This document shows, one piece after another, positions 10,479 to 21,869 of a stretch of DNA of 64,000 nt. Under the pieces are notes generated by a model. It made no database searches. It had not been told where the DNA came from and saw nothing but the letters and a program-made list of their open reading frames with translations. The position numbers and the translations under genes are program-made. The first letter of the stretch is position 1; each line of letters begins with the position of its first letter. The DNA is from Pseudomonas sp. Teo4 (GTDB lineage: Bacteria; Pseudomonadota; Gammaproteobacteria; Pseudomonadales; Pseudomonadaceae). The stretch spans positions 3,038,001-3,102,000 of the forward strand of contig NZ_JAXCIL010000001.1 of NCBI RefSeq assembly GCF_034387475.1, given 5' to 3'.

Positions 10479-11087
10479 ATGAAACATGAAGTCATCGAGA
10501 AAAACGTCGGCCTGCTGGCCCTGCTGATGGTGTTCGCCGTCAGCATCGGCGGCCTGACCCAGATCGTCCCGCTGTTCTTCCAGGACGTCACCAACAAGCC
10601 GGTCGAAGGCATGAAGCCCTACACCGCGTTGCAACTGGAAGGCCGCGATATCTACATCCGTGAAGGCTGCGTCGGTTGCCACTCGCAGATGATTCGCCCG
10701 TTCCGCGCCGAGACCGAGCGCTACGGCCACTACTCGGTGGCCGGCGAGAGCGTCTGGGACCACCCGTTCCTGTGGGGTTCCAAGCGTACCGGCCCGGACC
10801 TGGCCCGGGTCGGCGGGCGCTACTCGGACGACTGGCACCGTGCGCACCTGTACAACCCGCGCAACGTGGTACCTGAGTCGAAGATGCCGTCGTACCCGTG
10901 GCTGGTCGCCCAGCAGGTCGACAACAGCCACACCGACACCAAGATGCGCACCCTGCGCACCCTCGGCGTGCCGTACACCGACGAAGACATCGCCGGTGCC
11001 CGCGATGCAGTGAAGGGCAAGACCGAGATGGATGCCCTGGTCGCCTACCTGCAGGTGCTGGGCACCGCCATCAAGAACAAGAGGTGA
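10479..11087 (+). CDS. ccoO1: Cytochrome cbb3 oxidase subunit II, copy 1
   Basis: This 202-residue membrane-anchored monohaem cytochrome c has one N-terminal transmembrane helix ([19 protein letters not shown]) and the haem site CVGCH at residues 64-68 (QMIRPF follows). It passes electrons from CcoP to CcoN. It lies 13 bp after ccoN1 with a GAGGAGA ribosome-binding site. Confidence 0.97.
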   Translation: MKHEVIEKNVGLLALLMVFAVSIGGLTQIVPLFFQDVTNKPVEGMKPYTALQLEGRDIYIREGCVGCHSQMIRPFRAETERYGHYSVAGESVWDHPFLWGSKRTGPDLARVGGRYSDDWHRAHLYNPRNVVPESKMPSYPWLVAQQVDNSHTDTKMRTLRTLGVPYTDEDIAGARDAVKGKTEMDALVAYLQVLGTAIKNKR

Positions 11088-11092
11088 ATGCG

Positions 11093-11284
11093 ATGGAACT
11101 GGACATCGGCATGATCCGCGGCTTGGGCACCCTGGTGGTGATGATCGCCTTCATCGGCCTCTCGCTGTGGGTGTTCAACCGTCGCCGCGACCGAGATTTC
11201 GCCGAAGCGCGCCTGCTGCCCTTCGTCGACGACCGCCTGCCCCCGGCCGGGCAGGAACCTGCCATGAGGAATGAACGGCAATGA
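11093..11284 (+). CDS. ccoQ1: Cytochrome cbb3 oxidase subunit CcoQ, copy 1
   Basis: This 63-residue single-span protein ([20 protein letters not shown], then [12 protein letters not shown]) is a CcoQ/FixQ subunit that stabilises the cbb3 complex. It starts 5 bp after ccoO1, with GAGGTGA as ribosome-binding site, and its stop overlaps the ccoP1 start (ATGA). Confidence 0.92.
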   Translation: MELDIGMIRGLGTLVVMIAFIGLSLWVFNRRRDRDFAEARLLPFVDDRLPPAGQEPAMRNERQ

Positions 11285-12222
11285 CCACCTTCTGGAGTAC
11301 CTACATCAGCGTACTGACCCTCGGCAGCCTTGTTGGCCTGGCCTGGCTGTTGCTGGCCACCCGCAAGGGTCAGAGCAACAACACCACCGACCAGACCATG
11401 GGCCACAGCTTCGACGGCATCGAGGAGTACGACAACCCGCTGCCGAAATGGTGGTTCTACCTGTTCGTCGGCACCCTGGCCTTTGGCGTCGGTTACCTGA
11501 TCCTGTACCCGGGCCTGGGCAACTGGAAAGGCATCCTGCCCGGTTACGAGAATGGCTGGACCGGCGCCAACGAATGGCAGAAGGAAATGGAAAAGGCCGA
11601 CGCCAAGTTCGGCCCGATCTTCGCCAAGTTCGCCGCAATGCCGGTGGAGGAAGTGGCCAAGGACCCACAGGCCCTGAAAATGGGTGGCCGCCTGTTCGCC
11701 TCCAACTGCTCGGTGTGCCACGGCTCGGACGCCAAGGGCGCGTATGGTTTCCCCAACCTGACCGACAAGGACTGGCGCTGGGGCGGCGAGCCGGAGACCA
11801 TCAAAGCCTCGATCATGAACGGTCGTCACGGCGTGATGCCGGCCTGGGCCGAAGTGATTGGCGAGCAGGGCGTGGCGGATGTGGCAGCCTACGTGCTGAC
11901 CAACCTCGACGGCCGCAGCCTGCCGGAAGGCGTGAAGGCGGACGCGGCCAAAGGCAAGGAAATCTTCGCCGCCAACTGCGTGGCCTGCCACGGGCCTGAA
12001 GGCAACGGCACGCCCGCCATGGGCGCACCGAACCTGAACCACCCGCAGGCGTTCATCTACGGGTCGAGCTTCGCCCAGCTGCAGCAGACCATCCGCTATG
12101 GTCGTCAGGGCCAGATGCCGGCGCAAGCCGAGATCCAGGGCAATGACAAGGTGCACCTGCTGGCGGCTTATGTGTATAGCCTGTCGCAGGGCGAAAGTGT
12201 CGAAACGGTGAGTGCCAAGTGA
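11281..12222 (+). CDS. ccoP1: Cytochrome cbb3 oxidase subunit III, copy 1
   Basis: This 313-residue dihaem cytochrome c has two N-terminal membrane helices. Haem sites are CSVCH (143-147) and CVACH (233-237). It accepts electrons from soluble cytochrome c or the bc1 complex and feeds CcoO. It overlaps ccoQ1 by four bases. It differs from ccoP2 by lacking a short insertion after the PGYE/PGYS position. Confidence 0.97.
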   Translation: MTTFWSTYISVLTLGSLVGLAWLLLATRKGQSNNTTDQTMGHSFDGIEEYDNPLPKWWFYLFVGTLAFGVGYLILYPGLGNWKGILPGYENGWTGANEWQKEMEKADAKFGPIFAKFAAMPVEEVAKDPQALKMGGRLFASNCSVCHGSDAKGAYGFPNLTDKDWRWGGEPETIKASIMNGRHGVMPAWAEVIGEQGVADVAAYVLTNLDGRSLPEGVKADAAKGKEIFAANCVACHGPEGNGTPAMGAPNLNHPQAFIYGSSFAQLQQTIRYGRQGQMPAQAEIQGNDKVHLLAAYVYSLSQGESVETVSAK

Positions 12223-12255
12223 GTATGTCGGGAGATATCTTGCGCCTGTGAGACC

Positions 12256-12467
12256 GAGCGCCGCCCGCGCGGCGCATCGCGAGCAAGGCTCGCTCCTACG
12301 TTTGTTTCGGGCCAATTATTCCTGTGGGATTCGCGCGCGAACGCCTTGGCGCATGGCTTGATATCGAGTCGTACCCACAAGGCGGTCGCGCGCGGCTACA
12401 GGCGTTATTGGCCCGAAACAAACGTAGGAGCGAGCCTTGCTCGCGATGCGCCGCGCGGGCGGCGCTC
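12256..12467. repeat. Perfect 61-bp inverted repeat (GC-rich element pair)
   Basis: Arms 12256-12316 and 12407-12467 are perfect reverse complements over 61 bp, with a 90-base spacer that also holds short complementary pieces. A single near-copy of the arm lies at about 4410-4481. It sits between ccoP1 and the ccoN2 promoter and could fold as a very stable transcript end for the first cbb3 operon. Confidence 0.93.
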
Positions 12468-12673
12468 GATCTACGCCCCACCGCAAATCCCAAGACATCC
12501 ACCTCCCCACCCCAACGCGCACCAAAGCCCCCTCCCTTGCACCCCCTCCGATCAGAACTAAGCTTGTTGCCTCAGTAGCCCTCGCTGCCAATCCAGCGAG
12601 ACAGACGCGGCGCACGGCCTGACGCCGCCAGCAAAAAAAGCTTGACCGATCGATCAGAAAAAAGCGAAAAACG

Positions 12674-12705
12674 GTACACATTACAAATATTTATTTGTGT
12701 ACAAT
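12674..12705 (+). promoter_or_regulatory. Candidate ccoN2 promoter with nested palindromes
   Basis: GTACACA (12674-12680) is mirrored by TGTGTAC (12696-12702). Between them lies the palindrome ACAAAT-ATTT-ATTTGT (12683-12698). The right arm runs into TACAAT (12700-12705), a good -10 element; no strong -35 is seen. No perfect ANR box was found here, unlike copy 1. A regulator binding the palindrome is inferred, not shown. Confidence 0.5.
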
Positions 12706-12854
12706 CGTTCGAACCCCAACACCGCGGGACATCGGTGGACGGGTTTGGACACGGGTCGGCGCAAGGATCCTTGCGTTGCCATAACCCAGGTGGTTATCGA
12801 TACTGGCGCCGATTTTTCAACCAACAAGAACACCAAAACCGTGGAACCTTAGCA

Positions 12855-14296
<1,442 letters not shown>

Positions 14297-14297
<1 letters not shown>

Positions 14298-14905
14298 TGA
14301 AGCATGAAGCAGTCGAGAAGAACATAGGCCTGCTGGCCTTCTTCATGGTCATCGCCGTGAGTGTCGGTGGCCTCACCCAGATCGTCCCGCTGTTCTTCCA
14401 GGACGTCACCAACAAACCCGTTGAAGGCATGAAGCCGCGCACCGCGCTGGAGCTTGAAGGCCGCGACATCTACATCCGCGAAGGCTGCGTCGGTTGCCAC
14501 TCGCAGATGATTCGCCCGTTCCGCGCCGAGACCGAGCGCTACGGCCACTACTCGGTGGCCGGCGAAAGCGTCTGGGACCACCCGTTCCTGTGGGGTTCCA
14601 AGCGTACCGGCCCGGACCTGGCCCGCGTCGGCGGCCGCTACTCGGACGACTGGCACCGCGCGCACCTGTACAACCCGCGCAACGTGGTGCCTGAGTCGAA
14701 GATGCCGTCCTACCCGTGGCTGGTGGAAAACAAGCTCGACGGCAAGGACACCGCGAAGAAGATGGAAGTGCTGCGCACCCTCGGCGTTCCGTACACCGAC
14801 GCCGACATCGCCGGTGCCCGCGACGCGGTCAAGGGCAAGACCGAGATGGACGCCATCGTCGCGTACCTGCAAGGCCTTGGCACCATCATCAAGAGCAAAC
14901 GGTGA
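14297..14905 (+). CDS. ccoO2: Cytochrome cbb3 oxidase subunit II, copy 2
   Basis: This 202-residue monohaem cytochrome c has the same layout as ccoO1: one N-terminal helix and CVGCH at residues 64-68. It is translationally coupled to ccoN2 (TGATG). Confidence 0.97.
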
Positions 14906-14910
14906 CGCTG

Positions 14911-15108
14911 ATGGATATCGGGATGATTCGCGGCCTGGGCACCGTCGTGGTGATGGTGGCCTTCGTGGGCCTGGCGCTGTGGGTGTTCAACCCACGGCGC
15001 AAGCGGGAATTCGACGAGGCGACGCTGTTGCCGTTCGCGGATGATCCAGAGGCCAGCCGGCACGTCGAACAAGCGCAAGACAAAGCTTCTGGGAGCAAAC
15101 AACAATGA
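14911..15108 (+). CDS. ccoQ2: Cytochrome cbb3 oxidase subunit CcoQ, copy 2
   Basis: This 65-residue single-span protein ([32 protein letters not shown]) is homologous to ccoQ1. It starts 5 bp after ccoO2 and overlaps the ccoP2 start by four bases. Confidence 0.92.
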   Translation: MDIGMIRGLGTVVVMVAFVGLALWVFNPRRKREFDEATLLPFADDPEASRHVEQAQDKASGSKQQ

Positions 15109-16085
15109 CAACCTTCTGGAGTCTGTACGTCACCGTCCTGACCCTGGGCACCATCTTCTCGCTGACCTGGCTGTTGCTGTCGACCCGCAAGGGCCAGCGC
15201 GAAGAGGTCACCGACGAAATCGTCGGACATGCCTTCGATGGCATCGAGGAATACGACAACCCGCTGCCGAAATGGTGGTTCTGGCTGTTCGTCGGCACCA
15301 TCATCTTCGCCCTTGGTTACCTGGTGCTCTACCCCGGCCTGGGCAACTGGAAAGGCGTGTTGCCGGGTTATTCGTACCTGGATAACGACAAGAAGTCCGA
15401 GTTCGCCAATGGCCAGCCAGGCTGGACCGGCGTGCACGAGTGGGAAAAGGAAATGGCCAAGGCCGATGCCCGCTTCGGGCCGATCTTCGCCAAGTTCGCC
15501 GCCATGCCCATCACCGAGGTGGCCAAGGACCCTCAGGCCCTGAAGATGGGTGCGCGACTGTTCGCCTCCAACTGTTCGGTGTGCCACGGCTCCGACGCCC
15601 GTGGCGCGTACGGCTTCCCTAACCTCACCGACAACGACTGGCGCTGGGGCGGCGAGCCGGACACCATCAAGACCACCATCATGGGCGGTCGCCATGGCGT
15701 GATGCCGGCCTGGGCCGAGGTGATCGGCGAGCAGGGCGTGGCGGATGTGGCCGCGTTCGTGGTCAGCAAGCTCGATGGCCGCAGCCTGCCGGAAGGCGTC
15801 AAGGCCGATGCCGAGAACGGCCAGAAGATCTTCGCCGCCAACTGCGTGGCCTGCCACGGGCCAGAGGGCAAAGGTACGCCGGCCATGGGTGCGCCTAACC
15901 TGACTCACCCGCAAGCGTTCATCTACGGTTCGAGCTTTGCCCAGCTGCAGCAGACCATTCGCTATGGTCGCCAGGGTCAGATGCCGGCCCAGGAACAGCT
16001 GCAAGGTAACGACAAGGTGCATTTGCTGGCGGCTTATGTGTACAGCCTGTCGCATCAGCAGCAGGAGCCTGAGAAGGCTGAGTAA
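15105..16085 (+). CDS. ccoP2: Cytochrome cbb3 oxidase subunit III, copy 2
   Basis: This 326-residue dihaem cytochrome c has haem motifs CSVCH and CVACH and two N-terminal membrane helices. Compared with ccoP1 it carries about a dozen extra residues around [14 protein letters not shown]. It is the last gene of the second cbb3 operon; a perfect REP inverted pair follows 14 bp after the stop. Confidence 0.97.
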   Translation: MTTFWSLYVTVLTLGTIFSLTWLLLSTRKGQREEVTDEIVGHAFDGIEEYDNPLPKWWFWLFVGTIIFALGYLVLYPGLGNWKGVLPGYSYLDNDKKSEFANGQPGWTGVHEWEKEMAKADARFGPIFAKFAAMPITEVAKDPQALKMGARLFASNCSVCHGSDARGAYGFPNLTDNDWRWGGEPDTIKTTIMGGRHGVMPAWAEVIGEQGVADVAAFVVSKLDGRSLPEGVKADAENGQKIFAANCVACHGPEGKGTPAMGAPNLTHPQAFIYGSSFAQLQQTIRYGRQGQMPAQEQLQGNDKVHLLAAYVYSLSHQQQEPEKAE

Positions 16086-16099
16086 GGCTTATAGCCTGC

Positions 16100-16182
16100 A
16101 CTGGCCTCATCGCCGGCAAGCCGGCTCCCACAAAGATAAGCGGTGCTTTTGTGGGAGCCGGCTTGCCGGCGATGAGGCCAGT
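16100..16182. repeat. Perfect REP inverted pair after ccoP2
   Basis: Arms 16100-16134 and 16148-16182 are perfect 35-bp inverted repeats of the CATCGCCGGCAAGCCGGCTC type with a 13-base loop. They probably form the 3' end of the ccoN2OQP2 transcript. Confidence 0.92.
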
Positions 16183-16386
16183 GAATTCAAGCACTTGATG
16201 ACCTGGATCAATTGACACCCGCCATAACACGATTCACACCATTAACCCAACGCGACTAAGTGTCGCAGCGCGACCCCGATGTGCCACCACCGGCGTATCA
16301 TGGGGCGCAGAGCGCTAGCAGAATGCGCGAGACTGCGGCCGGCACGCACTGGCCGCGGCATTTCTCCACTGCCGTGGGACTTGATG

Positions 16387-17802
16387 ATGAGCAAGCAAAT
16401 TCCGGTACATGACGTCACCCCGCCTGCCAGCAAAGGGAAGGATTCCGTCGACCTCTATGCCTCCCGAGAGAAAATCTACACCCGCGCCTTCACCGGCGTG
16501 TTCCGCAGGCTGCGCATGGTCGGCGGCGCAGTACTGTTCCTGCTCTACTTCGGCACTGTGTGGCTGAACTGGGGTGGGCACCAGGCAGTGTGGTGGAACC
16601 TGCCGGAGCGCAAGTTCTACATCTTCGGCGCCACCATCTGGCCGCAGGACTTCATCCTGCTTTCCGGCATTCTTATCGTCGCCGCCTTCGGCCTGTTCTT
16701 CGTCACGGTTTATGCCGGTCGGGTCTGGTGCGGCTACACCTGCCCGCAAAGCGTGTGGACGTGGATTTTCATGTGGTGCGAAAAAGTCACCGAAGGCGAC
16801 CGCAACCAGCGCATGAAGCTCGACAAGGCCCCCATGAGCGGCAACAAGTTCCTGCGCAAGTTCGCCAAGCACAGCCTGTGGCTGCTGATCGGCTTCGTCA
16901 CCGGCATGACCTTCGTCGGCTACTTCTCGCCGATCCGCGAACTGGCCATCGAATTCTTCACAGGGCAAGCCGATGGCTGGGCCTACTTCTGGGTCGGCTT
17001 CTTCACCCTCGCCACCTACGGCAACGCCGGCTGGCTGCGTGAGCAGGTGTGCGTGTACATGTGCCCCTATGCCCGCTTCCAGAGCGTGATGTTCGACAAG
17101 GACACCCTGATCGTTTCGTACGACCCGCGCCGCGGCGAAACCCGTGGCCCACGCAAGAAAGACGCCGACTACAAGGCCCAAGGCCTGGGCGACTGCATCG
17201 ATTGCACCATGTGCGTACAGGTTTGCCCCACCGGCATCGACATCCGTGACGGCCTGCAGATCGAGTGCATCGGCTGCGCCGCCTGCATCGACGCCTGCGA
17301 CAGCATCATGGACAAGATGAACTACCCCAGAGGCCTGATCAGCTACACCACCGAGCACAATCTGTCCGGCCAGAAGACCCACATGCTGCGCCCACGGCTG
17401 ATCGGCTATGCCGTGGTGCTGCTGGTCATGATCGGCGCCCTGGCCACCGCGTTCGCCACCCGTTCGCTGGTCGGTTTCGATGTCAGCAAGGACCGGGTGC
17501 TGTACCGCGAGAATGCCCAGGGGCGAATCGAGAACGTGTACAGCCTCAAGGTGATGAACAAGGACCAGCGCGACCACGTCTACGTGCTCGATGCTGCCGG
17601 CCTGCCGGACCTGAGGCTCGAAGGCCAGCGCGAAATCCGCGTGGCCGCTGGCGATATCGTCAGCCTGCCGGTGCAGCTGTCGGTCGCGCCCGAGAAACTG
17701 CCCTCGACCACCAACGAAATCACCTTCATCCTCAAGAGCGCTGACGACAGCGACAGCCAGGTTGAAGCCAAGAGCCGCTTCATCGGCCCACAGATCCGCT
17801 GA
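16387..17802 (+). CDS. ccoG: cbb3 oxidase assembly ferredoxin CcoG (FixG/RdxA)
   Basis: This 471-residue polyferredoxin has several membrane helices, the GRVWCGYTCPQSVW motif, and two 4Fe-4S clusters (CIDCTMCVQVCPTG and CIGCAACIDACDSI). An Ig-like C-terminal domain follows. CcoG is proposed to reduce copper for delivery to the oxidase. Two ATGs occur in tandem at 16384 and 16387, and GGGA upstream suits either. It starts the ccoG-ccoH-ccoI-ccoS group. A TTGAT/ATCAA pair upstream has the wrong spacing for ANR. Confidence 0.95.
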   Translation: MSKQIPVHDVTPPASKGKDSVDLYASREKIYTRAFTGVFRRLRMVGGAVLFLLYFGTVWLNWGGHQAVWWNLPERKFYIFGATIWPQDFILLSGILIVAAFGLFFVTVYAGRVWCGYTCPQSVWTWIFMWCEKVTEGDRNQRMKLDKAPMSGNKFLRKFAKHSLWLLIGFVTGMTFVGYFSPIRELAIEFFTGQADGWAYFWVGFFTLATYGNAGWLREQVCVYMCPYARFQSVMFDKDTLIVSYDPRRGETRGPRKKDADYKAQGLGDCIDCTMCVQVCPTGIDIRDGLQIECIGCAACIDACDSIMDKMNYPRGLISYTTEHNLSGQKTHMLRPRLIGYAVVLLVMIGALATAFATRSLVGFDVSKDRVLYRENAQGRIENVYSLKVMNKDQRDHVYVLDAAGLPDLRLEGQREIRVAAGDIVSLPVQLSVAPEKLPSTTNEITFILKSADDSDSQVEAKSRFIGPQIR

Positions 17803-17816
17803 GAGAGAACCACACA

Positions 17817-18344
17817 ATGCCTGCCGCCACCGCCGCCAGCCCCTGGTACAAGCACCTCTGGCCCTGGATCATCATCGGCATCCTCACCACCTCGGTGTGC
17901 CTGAGCCTGACCATGGTCAGCATCGCCGTGCGCAACCCGGACAACCTGGTCAACGACAACTACTACGAGGCTGGCAAAGGCATCAACCGCTCGCTGGACC
18001 GCGAACTGCTGGCCCAGACCCTCAACCTCAAGGCCAGCGTGCACCTGGACGAGCTGACCGGCGAAGTGGACGTGCGCCTGACCGGCAACAGCGACCCGCA
18101 GAGCCTGGAGCTGAACCTGATTTCGCCCACCCAGCCGGACAAGGACCGCAAGGTGCTGCTTAGCCGGGCCGAAGCCGGACGCTATGTCGGCCAACTGGAT
18201 GACAAGGTTGATGGGCGGCGCTTCGTCGAGCTGCTGGGCAGCCAGGACGAGCACGTGTGGCGGCTGTTCGAGGAGGAAAAGGTCGAGCATGGTACGACCT
18301 TGCAGCTGGGTGATGAGGCGCTGCAAGGTGCCGAGCACCAGTAA
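17817..18344 (+). CDS. ccoH: cbb3 oxidase assembly protein CcoH (FixH)
   Basis: This 175-residue protein has one N-terminal membrane helix (WPWIIIGILTTSVCLSLTMV) followed by a periplasmic FixH domain (NPDNLVNDNYYEAGKGINRS). It is needed for cbb3 assembly and stability. It begins 14 bp after ccoG with GAGAGAAC upstream. Confidence 0.93.
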   Translation: MPAATAASPWYKHLWPWIIIGILTTSVCLSLTMVSIAVRNPDNLVNDNYYEAGKGINRSLDRELLAQTLNLKASVHLDELTGEVDVRLTGNSDPQSLELNLISPTQPDKDRKVLLSRAEAGRYVGQLDDKVDGRRFVELLGSQDEHVWRLFEEEKVEHGTTLQLGDEALQGAEHQ

Positions 18345-18354
18345 TCGCAGCACC

Positions 18355-18376
18355 CCCGCTCTCCTGTGAGAGCGGG
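18355..18376 (+). other. Stem-loop between ccoH and ccoI
   Basis: CCCGCTCTC, loop CTGT, GAGAGCGGG forms a 9-bp perfect stem 10 bp after the ccoH stop. No T-run follows, so it is more likely a processing or attenuation structure than a full terminator. Confidence 0.6.
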
Positions 18377-18416
18377 TCCGTTTCAGGCCGGCCGTTTTGT
18401 GTAAGGCAATGATGTC

Positions 18417-20861
18417 ATGACCCACCCCACCCCCTGCTACCACTGTGCCCTGCCCGTCCCCGCCGGCAGCCGCTTCACCGCTGTGGTCCTCGGCGAACCG
18501 CGGCAGTTCTGTTGCCCCGGCTGCCAGGCGGTGGCCGAGTCCATCGTTGCCGGGGGCCTGGAGCACTACTACCAGCACCGCAGCGACACCAGCGCCAACC
18601 CCGAAGCGCTGCCCAGGCAGTTGCAGGATGAACTGGCGCTGTACGACCGCGCCGACGTGCAACGGACCTTCGTCCGCCACAGCGGCGAACTAGCCGAAAC
18701 TACACTGCTGGTCGAAGGCATCAGCTGCGCCGCCTGCGGCTGGCTGATCGAAAAACACCTGCGCAACCTGCCCGGCGTCGCCGAAGCGCGGCTGAACCTG
18801 TCCAACCACCGCCTGCTGCTCAACTGGGATGACCACCAGTTGCCGCTGTCACGTCTGCTCGCCGAACTGCGCCAGATCGGTTATGCCGCACACCCCTACC
18901 AGCCCGACCAGGCCGCCGAGCAACTGGCCCGGGAAAACCGCAGCGCCCTGCGCCGCCTGGGTGTGGCCGGGCTGTTGTGGTTCCAGGCGATGATGGCAAC
19001 CATGGCCACCTGGCCGGAATTCAACATCGACCTGTCGCCCGAACTGCACACCATCCTGCGTTGGGTGGCGTTGTTCCTGACCATCCCCATCGTGTTCTAC
19101 AGCTGCGCCCCGTTCTTCAAGGGCGCCGCCCGCGACTTGCGCACACGCCATCTGACCATGGACGTCTCGGTCTCGCTGGCCATCGCCCTGGCCTTTGGCG
19201 CCGGTATCTGGACCGCCATCACCGGCAGCGGCGAGCTGTACTTCGACACCGTGGGCATGTTCGCCCTGTTCCTGCTCACCGGCCGCTACCTCGAACGGCG
19301 CGCCCGCGAGCGTACGGCGGCGGCCACCGCGCAGCTGGTGAACTTGCTACCCGCCTCCTGCCTGCGCTTGGATGCCTATGGCCACGCCGAGCGCATTCTG
19401 CTCGGTGAACTGAAATGCGGCCAGACCGTGCAGGTCTTGCCAGGCGCGGTGATTCCCGCCGACGGGCGCATTGTCGAGGGCCGCTCCAGTGTCGATGAGT
19501 CGCTGCTGACCGGCGAGTACCTGCCCCAACCTCGCCGGGTGGGCGAGCGCGTCACCGGCGGTACGCTGAACGTGGAAAGCACGCTGAACGTGGAAGTCGA
19601 GGCTCTTGGCCACGATTCGCGGCTGTCGGCTATCGTGCGCCTGCTGGAACGCGCCCAGACGGAAAAGCCGCGCCTGGCGGAAATCGCCGACCGCGCCTCG
19701 CAATGGTTCCTGCTGTTCAGTCTGGTCGCAGCCGTGGCCATTGGTCTGTGGTGGTGGCACCTGGACCCGACCCGGGCGTTCTGGATCGTCCTGGCCATGC
19801 TGGTGGCGACCTGCCCGTGCGCCCTGTCCCTGGCCACGCCCACTGCCCTCACCGCCGCCACCGGCACCCTGCACAAGCTCGGCCTGTTGGTGACCCGCGG
19901 CCACGTGCTGGAAGGCCTGAACCAGATCGACACAGTCATCTTCGACAAGACCGGCACCCTCACCGAAGGGCGCCTGGCGCTGCGCAGCATCCGCCCACTG
20001 GGCGCGATGCCCGCCGACCGCTGCCTGGCCCTGGCGGCCGCCCTCGAAAACCGCTCGGAACACCCCATCGCCCGTGCCTTCGGCCGTACCGCCGCGTCAG
20101 CCGACGAGGTGCAGAGCGTGCCGGGGCTTGGTCTGGAAGGGCTGGTGGACGGCCAGCGTCTGCGTATCGGCCAGGCCACCTTCGTCTGCGCCTTGAGTGG
20201 CGCCGAGGTCCCTGGCGTGCCAGAGCCCCGCGGCCAATGGCTGCTGCTGGGTGATCGTCAGGGCCCACTGGCGTGGTTTGGCCTGGACGACCGCCTGCGC
20301 GAGGATGCCGCCGACCTGTTGGCCGCCTGCAAGGCTCGCGGCTGGCGCACCTTGCTGCTATCGGGCGACAGCTCGCCAATGGTCGCCGAAGTCGCCGCGC
20401 AGTTGGGCATCGACCAGGCCATCGGCGGCCTGCGCCCGGACGACAAGCTAGACCGCCTCAAGGCGCTGCAGGCCGCAGGCTGCAAGGTGCTGATGCTGGG
20501 AGACGGGGTCAACGACGTGCCGGTGCTGGCCGCCGCCGACATCAGCATCGCCATGGGCAGCGCCACCGACCTTGCCAAGACCAGCGCCGACGCGGTGCTG
20601 CTGTCCAACCGCTTGCAGGCATTGGTACAAGCCTTCGACCTGGCCCGCCGCACCCGCCGCAACATCCTCGAGAACCTGCTCTGGGCGACCCTGTATAATG
20701 GCCTCATGTTGCCGTTCGCCGCGCTCGGCTGGATTACCCCGGTGTGGGCGGCCATCGGCATGTCGGTCAGCTCGCTGATCGTGGTCCTCAATGCCCTGCG
20801 CCTGACCCGGCTGCCCGGCTTGCCGACCGCCAGCAGCCACCCGCAACCCGCCACGGCCTGA
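18417..20861 (+). CDS. ccoI: Copper-exporting P1-type ATPase for cbb3 assembly (CcoI/CopA2)
   Basis: This 814-residue P1B-ATPase has an N-terminal cysteine-rich domain ([18 protein letters not shown]), an HMA domain with CAAC ([15 protein letters not shown]), the metal-transport motif CPCAL, the phosphorylation motif DKTGTLTEG and the hinge [15 protein letters not shown]. It moves Cu(I) to the periplasm for CuB insertion rather than for bulk detoxification. The short cysteine-rich N-terminus before the HMA domain is typical of FixI/CcoI. A 13-bp gap leads to ccoS. Confidence 0.96.
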   Translation: MTHPTPCYHCALPVPAGSRFTAVVLGEPRQFCCPGCQAVAESIVAGGLEHYYQHRSDTSANPEALPRQLQDELALYDRADVQRTFVRHSGELAETTLLVEGISCAACGWLIEKHLRNLPGVAEARLNLSNHRLLLNWDDHQLPLSRLLAELRQIGYAAHPYQPDQAAEQLARENRSALRRLGVAGLLWFQAMMATMATWPEFNIDLSPELHTILRWVALFLTIPIVFYSCAPFFKGAARDLRTRHLTMDVSVSLAIALAFGAGIWTAITGSGELYFDTVGMFALFLLTGRYLERRARERTAAATAQLVNLLPASCLRLDAYGHAERILLGELKCGQTVQVLPGAVIPADGRIVEGRSSVDESLLTGEYLPQPRRVGERVTGGTLNVESTLNVEVEALGHDSRLSAIVRLLERAQTEKPRLAEIADRASQWFLLFSLVAAVAIGLWWWHLDPTRAFWIVLAMLVATCPCALSLATPTALTAATGTLHKLGLLVTRGHVLEGLNQIDTVIFDKTGTLTEGRLALRSIRPLGAMPADRCLALAAALENRSEHPIARAFGRTAASADEVQSVPGLGLEGLVDGQRLRIGQATFVCALSGAEVPGVPEPRGQWLLLGDRQGPLAWFGLDDRLREDAADLLAACKARGWRTLLLSGDSSPMVAEVAAQLGIDQAIGGLRPDDKLDRLKALQAAGCKVLMLGDGVNDVPVLAAADISIAMGSATDLAKTSADAVLLSNRLQALVQAFDLARRTRRNILENLLWATLYNGLMLPFAALGWITPVWAAIGMSVSSLIVVLNALRLTRLPGLPTASSHPQPATA

Positions 20862-20874
20862 CCAGGAGCCCGCC

Positions 20875-21087
20875 ATGCCAGCCCTCTATGTCATGATCCC
20901 GGCCGCCCTGCTGCTTGTTGGCGTGGCGGTGTACATCTTCTTCTGGGCGGTGGACAGCGGCCAGTACGACGACCTCGAAAGCCCTGCCCACAGCATCCTG
21001 TTCGACGACCAGGACCCGCGCCATCAAGCCGCCGTGAAGGGCGACGAAGCCCAAGCCGAAGACAAGGAACCGCCACCTCGTGCCTGA
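20875..21087 (+). CDS. ccoS: cbb3 oxidase maturation protein CcoS
   Basis: This 70-residue protein has one N-terminal helix followed by FFWAVDSGQYDDLESPAHSI, the CcoS signature. It is required for cofactor insertion in cbb3 oxidase. It overlaps the next gene by 8 bases, indicating translational coupling. Confidence 0.94.
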   Translation: MPALYVMIPAALLLVGVAVYIFFWAVDSGQYDDLESPAHSILFDDQDPRHQAAVKGDEAQAEDKEPPPRA

Positions 21088-21763
21088 ATTGTTTCCCCTG
21101 CTGGGCTCGGCACTGGTACTTGGCCTGCTCGGCGGTGGCCACTGCCTGGGCATGTGCGGCGGCCTGATGGGCGCCCTGACCCTGGCCATCCCTCCCGAAC
21201 AACGTGGCCGTCGCCTGCGCTTGCTGCTGGCCTACAACGTCGGGCGCATCCTCAGCTATGCCTGCGCCGGCCTGCTGCTGGGCCTGGCCGGCTGGGCCGT
21301 GGCCAGCAGCCCTGCCGCCCAGGCGCTGCGTGTGGTGGCCGCGCTGCTGCTGATCGCGATGGGGTTGTATCTGGCTGGCTGGTGGAGTGGGCTGACCCGT
21401 ATCGAAGCACTGGGGCGTGGCCTGTGGCGGCACATTCAGCCGGCCGCCTCGCGCCTGATGCCCGTCTCCAGCGTGCCACGCGCACTGTTGCTGGGAGCGC
21501 TGTGGGGCTGGTTGCCGTGCGGCTTGGTGTATAGCACCCTGCTGTGGTCGGCCAGCCAGGGCAATGCCGGCTATAGCGCGGCGTTGATGCTGGCATTCGG
21601 GCTGGGAACCTGGCCGGTGCTGCTGGCCACGGGTTTGGCGGCGGAGCGTGTGAACGCAGTGCTGCGGCGGCGTAGCGTGCGCATGGCAGGGGGTGTGCTG
21701 GTAATCCTGTTTGGCATCTGGACCTTGCCTGGGCCGCACCAGCATTGGTTGATGGGGCACTGA
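21080..21763 (+). CDS. TauE/SafE-like membrane protein (cytochrome/copper biogenesis)
   Basis: This 227-residue polytopic protein starts at GTG 21080 (MPELFPLLGSALVLGLLGGG). The GHCLGMCGGLMGAL motif in helix 1 and GWLPCGLVYSTLLW later resemble DsbD/CcdA-type thiol or metal carriers in the sulfite-exporter-like family (DUF1523/SafE). The same gene follows ccoS in many proteobacteria, so a role in cbb3 or copper maturation is inferred. The paired C-x-M-C motif could bind copper. Confidence 0.85.
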   Translation: MPELFPLLGSALVLGLLGGGHCLGMCGGLMGALTLAIPPEQRGRRLRLLLAYNVGRILSYACAGLLLGLAGWAVASSPAAQALRVVAALLLIAMGLYLAGWWSGLTRIEALGRGLWRHIQPAASRLMPVSSVPRALLLGALWGWLPCGLVYSTLLWSASQGNAGYSAALMLAFGLGTWPVLLATGLAAERVNAVLRRRSVRMAGGVLVILFGIWTLPGPHQHWLMGH

Positions 21764-21793
21764 AAGGGGGCTGCGCAGCGGCCCCCATTGCCC

Positions 21794-21807
21794 TTGATAC
21801 AAATCAA
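21794..21807 (+). promoter_or_regulatory. ANR/FNR box of hemN
   Basis: TTGAT-ACAA-ATCAA is a perfect palindromic ANR box. It is centred 41.5 bp upstream of a start predicted from the -10-like TAGACT (21830-21835), the usual class II activation geometry. The hemN ATG is at 21870. Confidence 0.88.
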
Positions 21808-21869
21808 CACAGTTTCCTACAGACGACCCTAGACTCCGGACACTGCAGCTCTTTCCGGGGACCGCCCAC

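Larger units (their letters stand above)
12223..12854. other. Intergenic region between the two cbb3 operons
   Basis: These 632 bp hold the 61-bp inverted repeat, an AT-rich palindromic promoter region (12674-12705) and a transcribed leader with the palindrome CGCAAGGATCCTTGCG (about 12760-12775). I see no credible gene here. Confidence 0.8.

Noticed and set aside
12641..12656. TTGACCGATCGATCAG before ccoN2 as an ANR box
   Set aside because: The right half does not match ATCAA at the required spacing.
16195..16211. TTGAT...ATCAA upstream of ccoG as an ANR box
   Set aside because: The half-sites are 7 bases apart instead of 4, so it does not fit the ANR/FNR geometry.
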